From Myxococcota bacterium (lineage in GTDB: Bacteria > Myxococcota_A > Polyangia > HGW-17), in contig JAHJMN010000208.1 in assembly GCA_018821305.1 (NCBI GenBank), forward strand, positions 1 to 46,557: a stretch of DNA of 46,557 bases, written 5' to 3'. Made by a program: the position numbers and the translations under genes. Positions within the stretch are counted from its first letter, which is position 1. Each line of letters opens with the position of its first letter. Below, piece after piece: positions 9,372 through 16,965 of this stretch. The notes under the pieces were generated by a model that searched no databases, was not told where the DNA came from, and saw only the letters and a program-made list of their open reading frames with translations.

Positions 9372-11482
9372 TTTTCAGTGGATTGCAATTTGCCGCCCTT
9401 CTGAAAATTTTCGGGGGTTTTGCTGCCCTTATCGGTTTGCTCTACCTCCTGAAAATGAGAGAACGTCTGGTTCCCGTAAGTGCTCACTTCCTTTGGGAAA
9501 AAGTGCTGAAAGCCGGCCAACGAAGCCTGATCGCAAGGGTACTAAGGCGTTTTTTCAGTTTTCTTCTCCAGATACTTATACTGGTTATTATTGTGCTCAT
9601 AATGGGGGATCCGGTTCCAAAAAAGAGTACTGTGAAAGCTGAGAAAAAACTTATTCTTTTCGATGTCAGCGCTTCAATGAATGCAAAGGACATTAAAAAA
9701 GGTGAAGATGACTTTATCTCGCGCTTTGACGCCGGGAAAGAAAAGCTTAAAGAATTAATCAAATCAAAAGGGGAAAATGAAGAATTTATGGTTGTTACGT
9801 TTTCACGGACTCCTGTTCCCCGTACTCCCTGGGAGAAAAATCCCCTGAAACTTCTATCGCTGGTTGATAAAATAAGACCAACAGATACACCTTCGGATCT
9901 GTTTCCAGCAATGAAGTATACATCGGAAATCCTTCATAATGACAAGGCATCAGTTATTATTATTTCAGATGGAGCGTCCAGTCAGAGTGCAAAAATAAAA
10001 CGGGATGTGGACGGAAAACCCTGTAAAATTGAAAATCCCCTTCTGGATTTGTCAGGTACTGACATAAGGGCCATCAATATTAAACCAGAAAAAGAATATT
10101 CCAATCTCGCGCTTACTTCCCTTGCAGCTCGCCCCCTTGTTGCGGATCCGGACACTGGGGAATTACTTGCAACGGTTTTGAATTCAGGAAAAACACCGGC
10201 AAAAGCACGAATGGATATCTATGTAGATGGAAACTGGCGAGAATCCAGAACACTTTCCCTTTCCGCAGGGGAGGAAAAGCTCCAGCTGCTTCGAGTACCC
10301 CTTGTGGGCTCAACCCTTGAAGCCAGGATTAAACCGCTGGATATTCCTTATGAACCACTGGATTCGGATAATCGGGCTTTTGCAGTACTGCCAAGGAAAC
10401 CCGAACCTAAGATTCTTTTTGTTTCCAGAGAAAACCTGTTTATTGAAGCGGCACTTTTACTTATACCCGGGGTACTGGAGAAAATAAGTCCCGAGGAATA
10501 TTCGGATTCCAGTGTCAACACTTGCGGAACCTCCGGTGAAAAGTGCAACGTTGTAATTTTTAATGATTTTGTTCCTGACAGGATTCCCGATGTAAAAAAT
10601 CAGATTTACATAAATCCTTCGGGAAAACCGTTTGAGGTAGACTCCACTTTAAAGGAAAATATTATGATAACCTGGACTGGCGGTGCTAATCCGCATCCGG
10701 CAATGAAAAACGTAACCATGAAAGATGTAAATTTATGGGGGATTTCAACTGCTTTTAAACGTCAGGCTAACGATATTCCTCTAATGCAGGTGGATGCCCG
10801 TGGGACAATTCTTGGAATTTTGAGAAATCTCAGCAACGGAAATCGCCTTATTGGAATTGGTTTTTCTCTGAAAGACAGTGATTTTGTTCTCCAACTGAGT
10901 TTTCCAATTTTTATGCTGAATACAATCAACTGGTTTATGGGGACGAGTCATTCTTTTCTCACAACTTACGAATCAGGCAAAACCATTGAAGTACACGAGG
11001 ATGCGGACTTGCTTAAGTGGCCAGACGGGCGGATTACACGGGTAAAACCAGGGAGGATTGTTTTCAAGCCATCCTCCGCCGGCATTTACACTTTTTCAAA
11101 AAATAATAAAAAAGTTCGTGAAATTGCAGTTTCATTACTGAACGAAGATGAATCTGAAATTGTTGCTAAACCCATGAAAATCGGGTGCGGCGAGCTTGAA
11201 AACTTTAAAATCGAGAAAAAGTTCATCAAGGCCGTCAAAAAGTCCATTCCGTGGAAATTACTGATAATGCTTTGGATAGCTGGATTCGGGTTAATTGTTA
11301 TGGGTTACATGAGAGGTGCTTGGGGCGCATTTACCGCATTTTTCGGTGTTACACTGGTTTCCATCGGATGTGGCGCTTTAGTCAGATATGCCGGTTATCC
11401 ATTCTGGATCGCCCTCAGTATAGCTGCGCTGACGGCCCTTGTGCTTGAATGGATTACTTACCAGAGGAGGATGACAGTATGA
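9368..11482 (+). CDS. BatA-like vWA-domain membrane protein
   Basis: A 704-residue protein with an N-terminal BatA-type membrane segment (about 5-25 and 60-80), a vWA domain beginning at FDVSASMN (about residue 98) with an intact D-x-S-x-S MIDAS motif, a long extracytoplasmic beta-rich region, and two to three C-terminal membrane helices (about 630-700). In the MoxR system such proteins display a metal-dependent adhesion domain at the membrane. The start overlaps the DUF58 stop by 4 bp and its own stop overlaps the next start by 4 bp. The name 'Bat' (Bacteroides aerotolerance) reflects homology only; aerotolerance is not shown here. Confidence 0.85.
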   Translation: MIFSGLQFAALLKIFGGFAALIGLLYLLKMRERLVPVSAHFLWEKVLKAGQRSLIARVLRRFFSFLLQILILVIIVLIMGDPVPKKSTVKAEKKLILFDVSASMNAKDIKKGEDDFISRFDAGKEKLKELIKSKGENEEFMVVTFSRTPVPRTPWEKNPLKLLSLVDKIRPTDTPSDLFPAMKYTSEILHNDKASVIIISDGASSQSAKIKRDVDGKPCKIENPLLDLSGTDIRAINIKPEKEYSNLALTSLAARPLVADPDTGELLATVLNSGKTPAKARMDIYVDGNWRESRTLSLSAGEEKLQLLRVPLVGSTLEARIKPLDIPYEPLDSDNRAFAVLPRKPEPKILFVSRENLFIEAALLLIPGVLEKISPEEYSDSSVNTCGTSGEKCNVVIFNDFVPDRIPDVKNQIYINPSGKPFEVDSTLKENIMITWTGGANPHPAMKNVTMKDVNLWGISTAFKRQANDIPLMQVDARGTILGILRNLSNGNRLIGIGFSLKDSDFVLQLSFPIFMLNTINWFMGTSHSFLTTYESGKTIEVHEDADLLKWPDGRITRVKPGRIVFKPSSAGIYTFSKNNKKVREIAVSLLNEDESEIVAKPMKIGCGELENFKIEKKFIKAVKKSIPWKLLIMLWIAGFGLIVMGYMRGAWGAFTAFFGVTLVSIGCGALVRYAGYPFWIALSIAALTALVLEWITYQRRMTV

Positions 11483-14307
11483 CACGCCTCCGTAAAAAAA
11501 TTCTCATCAAAATTGCCGTATTTGCGGCAGTTGAATTGATTATTGCTCTTTTGTTCTTGAAGTTCAGACCTCAAGACGGGGTGAGTGTTTATGCTTCATT
11601 CCGCCAGGAAAAGTGGACTTTCATGAGCCCTTCCATGTTTTACCTGCTTTTTGGCCCACCGGTTTTAATTCTGCTTCCAACCCTGAGTGATTTGAGTACA
11701 ATTCAAAAAACTCTCATGTTTACATTAAGAATGTCTCTTTTTGTCTGTATTATACTGGCTTTAGCTCGGCCCATCACTGTTACAGAAAAAAGAAAGGTTT
11801 CGATTTCTGTTTTAGTCGATACCAGCCACTCAATGGCTGCAGAACAACTTGTTGAGACAAATAAAATTATTAATGACCTCATTAAGAAAAGCAGTGGAGC
11901 AGGGGTTCATCTCAACCTTATCAAATTCAACAGTGGAGCTTCACTTATTCGTCATGAAAAGATAAAGGGCGAACTAAAACTGAAAAAAGAATCCGTTGAG
12001 TCCACGAATATTGAATCAGCTATGAATTACGCTCTGAGTCTGATTCCTCCGGGGCACGATAATCGAATGGTTCTTATTAGTGACGGTATGGAAACCGATG
12101 GAAATTCCCTTTCGCTGGCACCGGAACTACAGGCTATGTCCATTCCTCTTTATTATCATTTTCCCAAAGCAGCTCCGAGGCCGGAAGTTTTTATTTCATC
12201 GTTTACAATGCCCCATAAAGTCAACGTCAAGCAGCCTTTTGAGCTTACCGCAAATATCGTTTCAAATGTTGAAACTTCAGTAAACCTGTATCTTTATCAA
12301 GGGACTTCCCCCGAGGAAATGTTCCGAAACGACCTTGATCACAGCCGTACAGTTCAGTTGAAATACGGAGAGAACATTGTGACTTTCAAGGGTCAGGTAA
12401 ATGATCTCGGTATTCAGGCATTTAAACTTACAATGAATGTTGAGGACAAAGCCAAGGATACGGAGACGAAAAATAATGAAAGTTGGGCTGTTTTACTTGC
12501 AAAAGATAAACCACGAATCCTTTACATTGAAGGAAATCCCGGACAAGGGACATATTTCAAAAATGCACTGAAAGCTACGGATCTCGAAGTTGAAATGCGA
12601 TCTTCCCATGGATTTCCCGCATCTCTCACCCAGATGAAGCGCTACAGTTGTATTATTCAGAGTGATGTTCCCGCCACTTATTTATCAACCCAGAAAATGA
12701 TGATTCTGACCCAGTATGTTCGAGGGGGCGGCTGTTACATTATGACAGGTGGTGAAAACGCCTTCGGAAGCGGCGGCTATTATCAAACTCCAATTGAAAA
12801 ACTTCTCCCCGTGCGTTTCGATCTCGAAAAGAATCGGCGTCAACCATCTGTTGCTCTTGCCCTCGTCATTGACCGAAGCGGTTCCATGATGGGTGATAAA
12901 ATGCGTCTTGCAAAGGAAGCTGCTGTTGTCACTGCAAACATGCTTGGAGCAAGGGATTTACTCGGAGTTGTAGCCTTCGACCACACTCCGAAAGTCGTTG
13001 TAGAACTGACGTACGCTGCCAATCGTAGTCGTATTGAGCAGCTTATCCGAAAGATAACTGCAGATGGCGGCACAGAAATAGTCACAGCTGTTGAAATGGC
13101 AAACCAGATGCTTTGTGATGCCAGAGCAAAAATCAAGCATATGATTCTGCTTTCCGACGGGCAGAGTGGTCGTGACAGACTGGAAGATGTTCTCGCAGAA
13201 GCAAGGCAGTGCGGAATCACCATTTCCGTTATCGGTGTTGGCTCCGACGTGGACAAAGGAATGCTCGAGCTTATCAAAGAACGAGGGCAGGGCCGTAGTT
13301 ACTACACTACCGATCCAAATGAATTACCAAGGCTTTTTACAAAAGAAGCTTCAAAAGTAGCTCGGCCTCCACTGGTGGATGAGCCTATTAAAGTCAAAGT
13401 TGTAAAGGCTGCGCAGTTTCTACGAGGGGTAGATATTGAAAAAGCACCCTTCCTCCTTGGCTATGTTCCCACAAAGGCTAAAAAGAAAGCTGAAGTCATT
13501 TTAGTTTCGGATGTTTTCAATGAACCCATCCTGGCTCGTTGGAATGTGGGCATAGGTAAAGCAATTGCCTTCACTTCTGATGTCAAAGCACGCTGGGCAA
13601 GGCACTGGCTGGAAAGCTGGTCCGGCGGGTTTGCAAAGTTCTGGACTAATCTTATCCGGGACTCCATACGCCTTCGCAAACTCGAAGAATATACAATGAA
13701 TATCAAAAGTGAAGGAAGCCGCCTACACATAGCTGTTGATGCAGTTTCCAATGATTCGAAGTGGCGAAATCTTTATGAGTCCAAGTTGAGCCTTGAGGAG
13801 TTTGGCGGTAAAAAAACTAGAATATTCAATCTTAAACAGAAGGCTCCCGGGCGTTATGAAGTTGACTTTTCCCTGGAAAGACATGGCAGTTATCTCCTCA
13901 CTTCAAAACATTACTGCAGTCCCGAAAAGCTTGCCCTGGCAGGAATAAAATGCCCCGGTCCCGATTGCTCTTGTCCGTCCAAGACTCTTGTTGGTGAAGC
14001 ATGGGGAAGTACAAGTTTTAGTTATTCCAAGGAAATCAAGAAAGTTCAGCCCGATGGCGAGAAGTGTCTTAAAATGCCTGAAGTTTGTTCCGGTCTGAAA
14101 CTACTCATGTCCCTTTCGGATGCTGCGGGAGGTGGTGCCCTGAATGCCGCCAACATGAAAAAATTGTTTTCCAAAGGTGATGTAGTGGAAAAACTCCATG
14201 AAGATCGCTGGCATTACTTCTTCTGGCCGTTCCTGCTCCTCTTTATTTTTGATATCTTAATCCGGCGCGTACGCATTTTCGGATTTTCAGATATATCCGT
14301 AGACTGA
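11479..14307 (+). CDS. Large membrane protein with two vWA domains and a GATase1-like domain
   Basis: A 942-residue protein. The ATG at 11479 is preferred because AGGAGG (11464-11470 region) precedes it and it forms an ATGA overlap with the upstream stop; an in-frame ATG 30 bp earlier has no such support. Order: N-terminal membrane helices (about 10-30, 50-95), a first vWA-like domain with VDTSHSM (about 113), a beta-sandwich region, a class I glutamine-amidotransferase-like domain (about 355-455, 'I-E-G-N-P-G-Q-G' and 'R-G-G-G-x-Y-I-M-T-G-G' but no obvious catalytic Cys triad), a second vWA domain with IDRSGSM, and a C-terminal transmembrane helix. It closes the MoxR operon. Confidence 0.85.
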   Translation: MTRLRKKILIKIAVFAAVELIIALLFLKFRPQDGVSVYASFRQEKWTFMSPSMFYLLFGPPVLILLPTLSDLSTIQKTLMFTLRMSLFVCIILALARPITVTEKRKVSISVLVDTSHSMAAEQLVETNKIINDLIKKSSGAGVHLNLIKFNSGASLIRHEKIKGELKLKKESVESTNIESAMNYALSLIPPGHDNRMVLISDGMETDGNSLSLAPELQAMSIPLYYHFPKAAPRPEVFISSFTMPHKVNVKQPFELTANIVSNVETSVNLYLYQGTSPEEMFRNDLDHSRTVQLKYGENIVTFKGQVNDLGIQAFKLTMNVEDKAKDTETKNNESWAVLLAKDKPRILYIEGNPGQGTYFKNALKATDLEVEMRSSHGFPASLTQMKRYSCIIQSDVPATYLSTQKMMILTQYVRGGGCYIMTGGENAFGSGGYYQTPIEKLLPVRFDLEKNRRQPSVALALVIDRSGSMMGDKMRLAKEAAVVTANMLGARDLLGVVAFDHTPKVVVELTYAANRSRIEQLIRKITADGGTEIVTAVEMANQMLCDARAKIKHMILLSDGQSGRDRLEDVLAEARQCGITISVIGVGSDVDKGMLELIKERGQGRSYYTTDPNELPRLFTKEASKVARPPLVDEPIKVKVVKAAQFLRGVDIEKAPFLLGYVPTKAKKKAEVILVSDVFNEPILARWNVGIGKAIAFTSDVKARWARHWLESWSGGFAKFWTNLIRDSIRLRKLEEYTMNIKSEGSRLHIAVDAVSNDSKWRNLYESKLSLEEFGGKKTRIFNLKQKAPGRYEVDFSLERHGSYLLTSKHYCSPEKLALAGIKCPGPDCSCPSKTLVGEAWGSTSFSYSKEIKKVQPDGEKCLKMPEVCSGLKLLMSLSDAAGGGALNAANMKKLFSKGDVVEKLHEDRWHYFFWPFLLLFIFDILIRRVRIFGFSDISVD

Positions 14308-14321
14308 AGGCCACATTTTCA

Positions 14322-14538
14322 TTCTTAATGTCCTGTGTTCGAATTTGATGAAAAATTTAAAAAACTGTATTACAGGACAGTAACTACATAGTTCGTGTCC
14401 TGTAATTCGCTTCGCGAAGGATTTTATTAAAAATCCTAACAGGCCACTAGTAATAAATTCAACACCTTGCGGTTACTGTCCTGAGCAAAAATCAGGCGAA
14501 AAATTTGATTTTCGGTATTTCAGGACAGTAACTACATA
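14322..14538 (-). repeat. Family B palindromic repeat, copy B2
   Basis: This is a reverse-orientation, near-identical copy of B1 with an additional arm. It holds TTAATGTCCTGT...ACAGGACAGTAA (14325-14384), a hairpin TTCGC/GCGAA, a hairpin GGATTTT-ATTA-AAAATCC, and the perfect 12-bp inverted repeat at 14472-14483/14521-14532, again with a 37-nt loop. It follows the MoxR operon and may also stop its transcription, though no U-tract typical of an intrinsic terminator is seen. Confidence 0.85.
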
Positions 14539-14597
14539 AAAACCTTTGCATCCAACGTTGATTTATGAAAAAATAAACTACAACTTTGGAGTTTTCA

Positions 14598-14924
14598 ATG
14601 ATCAGAGTAAGCAGCAGAACCGCTATTGTCGCCTTTGAGTTCAGAGACGCAAATCGCCACATGGAGGAAGCCTTCATAAGGGACGTACTTAAATACAGAT
14701 ACGGGGCAGCGAGGATGCTTTCAAATGTGTATACTTTTGAACTCCAGAAAAATGCCGTGGATAAAATAATTGAGCTTATTTCCTATACGGAGACCTACAT
14801 CAGTCCGAATACTGATACGGTGCACATCTGGTACCACATGGAAACTGATGGAAAGCTCAGAGTTTACCACACCATGTTAGGCAAAAGGGTTTTAAACGAA
14901 GGGGAAACGGATTCCTTTTTCTGA
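14598..14924 (+). CDS. Small protein of unknown function, possible Cas2/VapD-like fold
   Basis: A 108-residue soluble protein. The ATG at 14598 has a GGAG site 6-7 bp upstream; a TTG at 14586 is the alternative. The predicted order is strand (TAIVAFEF), helix, strand (NVYTFEL), helix, strand (TVHIWYH), which resembles the small ferredoxin-like fold of Cas2/VapD proteins. The resemblance is by pattern only; no CRISPR array or cas gene is near. It stands alone between family B repeats and an Asn-rich lipoprotein gene. Confidence 0.55.
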   Translation: MIRVSSRTAIVAFEFRDANRHMEEAFIRDVLKYRYGAARMLSNVYTFELQKNAVDKIIELISYTETYISPNTDTVHIWYHMETDGKLRVYHTMLGKRVLNEGETDSFF

Positions 14925-14970
14925 TATTAGTCGATTATCGGTTGTATAACGTTCTCAATGGGAGGTTCAC

Positions 14971-16050
14971 ATGAAGAAAACTATAATATTGTTTATTTTT
15001 GCGATGTTGTTTGTGTCCTGTGATGACGATACTTCAAGTAATAATACAAACAATACTAATAACACTAATTCTAATAATATAAATAACTCCAATAATACCA
15101 ATAACACCAATAATACCAATAATACTAATAATACGAACAACACCAATAATATAAATAATCAGTCGGGTCCACCTCTTCTAGGTGGTTGTGAGATTCTTCC
15201 GGCAGATAATCCATGGAATACGGACATATCCGCATATCCTGTGCATGATAATTCAGATAACTTCATTGCCTCAATCGGAGCAAACGGGCATCTGCATCCG
15301 GATTTCGGCACCGTCTGGGAAGGTGCACCCATCGGAATCCCATATGTTTTAGTTTCAAACGAGACTCAATTGAGTACCGTTGACTTTGAATACGCCGATG
15401 AAAGCGATGCCGGGCCATATCCAATTCCTGATAATCCGCCCATAGAAGGTGGAAACGACAGTGACGGCGATCGCCACATTCTGATGCTGAACACCGATAC
15501 CTGCACCCTGTACGAACTTTACTACGCCTGGCCTCCCGGAAGCAGTGAAAATCCATCCTCTGACTGGTATGCCGGCAGCGGTGCAATTTTCGACCTTTCT
15601 TCAAACGACCTGCGCCCGGACGGCTGGACAAGTGCTGATGCGGCGGGGCTTCCCATTCTTCCAGGCCTTGTTCGTTATGAGGAAACAGTAATTGAAGGTG
15701 AAATCCGCCATGCAATACGCTTCACCGTTTCCCAGTCTCAGGCGGGCTACATTCATCCGGCAACTCATTTTGCTTCTTCAAGTACCGATCCCAACCGTCC
15801 ACCCATGGGCCTGAGACTCCGCCTTAAAAGTGATTTCGACATATCCGGGTTTAACCCCACTGTGCAGGTAATTCTCACTGCACTAAAAAAATACGGCATG
15901 ATCGTAGCGGACAACGGGTCCAACTGGTATCTGAGCGGCAGCCCTGACAGCCGCTGGAATGACGAAGACCTCAGTGAACTCGGGCAAATCCCCGGCAACG
16001 CCTTCGAAGTAGTCTACACCGGCGACATCCTTACCACTACCTCAAAATAA
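14971..16050 (+). CDS. Asn/Thr-rich lipoprotein of unknown function
   Basis: A 359-residue lipoprotein. A hydrophobic signal ends in the lipobox LFVSC, with the lipidated Cys at position 17, followed by acidic residues and a ~40-residue Asn/Thr linker encoded by a 9-bp repeat. The globular part (about 65-355) begins with 'I-L-P-A-D-N-P-W-N' and includes the 'H-P-D-F-G' and 'G-I-P-Y' motifs of a secreted family seen in various bacteria whose function I cannot name. A GGGAGG ribosome site precedes the ATG. It is likely anchored in the outer or inner membrane, with the linker lifting the domain off the membrane. Confidence 0.8.
   Translation: MKKTIILFIFAMLFVSCDDDTSSNNTNNTNNTNSNNINNSNNTNNTNNTNNTNNTNNTNNINNQSGPPLLGGCEILPADNPWNTDISAYPVHDNSDNFIASIGANGHLHPDFGTVWEGAPIGIPYVLVSNETQLSTVDFEYADESDAGPYPIPDNPPIEGGNDSDGDRHILMLNTDTCTLYELYYAWPPGSSENPSSDWYAGSGAIFDLSSNDLRPDGWTSADAAGLPILPGLVRYEETVIEGEIRHAIRFTVSQSQAGYIHPATHFASSSTDPNRPPMGLRLRLKSDFDISGFNPTVQVILTALKKYGMIVADNGSNWYLSGSPDSRWNDEDLSELGQIPGNAFEVVYTGDILTTTSK
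15039..15160 (+). repeat. In-frame 9-bp AAYAAYACN repeat (Asn-Asn-Thr linker)
   Basis: About a dozen imperfect units encoding Asn-Asn-Thr/Ser/Ile directly after the lipobox region. Synonymous changes among units (aat/aac, acc/act/aca/acg) show that the peptide is kept while the DNA repeat decays. Confidence 0.85.
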
Positions 16051-16079
16051 CCAGCACTTCTGTTCTCCCCATTTCTTCT

Positions 16080-16436
16080 AAAAAGTAAATATTTGCTTTC
16101 AGTTTTTGTAATTATGCTTTGATATTGAATGTTTATGAACTGAGCCTGATCCTGTTTGCCTGGCTGCCTGAGTCCCTGTTAAAAAAATTCAGGGATACAG
16201 GTAAGCAGTAGCAGCAACAGGAAAACAGGGGGCTCATTCCTGAAGCATTTCTTTAAAACGAGTCACAATCGTATTACTCAGGAAGCGGTCTAGATGTTTA
16301 TGGGCTGACCCTATCCCTGTTAAAAAATTTCAGGTAACCAGGAAATCAGTAGCAGGAACAGGATAATCAGGGTCTTTCTTATGATGCTTTATCCTGTATA
16401 TAAATCGCTATCTTATAACTCATAAAGCAGTTTAGT
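16080..16436 (+). repeat. Family A repeats, copies A2a and A2b in tandem
   Basis: A first copy ends with the CACAATCGTATTACT motif and the terminal GAAGCGGTCTAG (16281-16292). A second, shorter copy follows at once, repeats the CCCTGTTAAAAAA...CAGGAAATCAGTAGCAGG core, and ends in a decayed AAAGCAGTTTAG (about 16424-16435). The left terminal repeat is missing or unrecognisable. Confidence 0.75.
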
Positions 16437-16845
16437 AAATTCAACACCTTGCGGTTACTGTCCTGAGCAAAAATTGGGCAAAAAATTTGAAAACCTGTAT
16501 TACAGGACATTAACTATGTAGGTCGTGTCCTGAAATTCAATTTTTATCAAAATTGAGCATGTTTAGGAAAACATGCTATTCAGAACACTATAATAAATTC
16601 AAGGTCTTCATTCTTACTGTCCTGTGTACAAATTTGGTGTAAACTTGCAAATTTGGTATTACAGGACATTAACTATGTAGGTCGTGTCCTGAAATTCAAT
16701 TTTTATCAAAATTGAGCATGTTTAGGAAAATATGCTATTCAGAACACTATAATAAATTCAAGGTCTTCATTCTTAATGTCCTGTGTATAAATTTGGTGTA
16801 AACTTGCAAATTTGGTATTACAGGACATTAACTATGTAACCTGAC
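16437..16845 (-). repeat. Family B array, copy B3, with a 159-bp tandem duplication
   Basis: It opens with GTTACTGTCCTG (16454-16465) paired with CAGGACATTAAC (16503-16514). A 159-bp unit then occurs twice (16512-16670 and 16671-16829) with only about three base differences. Each unit carries nested hairpins: CAATTTT/AAAATTG, GCATGTTT/AAACATGC, and outer GTGTCCTGAA/TTCAGAACAC. The low divergence implies a recent duplication. Confidence 0.9.
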
Positions 16846-16965
16846 TCACAAATTGGTGGAAAATTATTGTGATCTTTATTGGCAGGATGGGCACAGGGTG
16901 CTAAAGTGTTGCGTCCTGGCCGGGAGTAAGTCATTTCCGGTAGTAATAGTTATAAGGAGAAGTCT

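Noticed and set aside
9368-14307. Firm assignment as a Bacteroides-type aerotolerance operon
   Set aside because: Only the domain order is shared; no TPR protein BatC/D homologue is visible and the role of MoxR/vWA clusters differs between phyla.
16437-16845. CRISPR array
   Set aside because: The repeat unit is 159 bp, occurs only twice, and the units follow without variable spacers; the palindromic design matches the interspersed family B, not a CRISPR.
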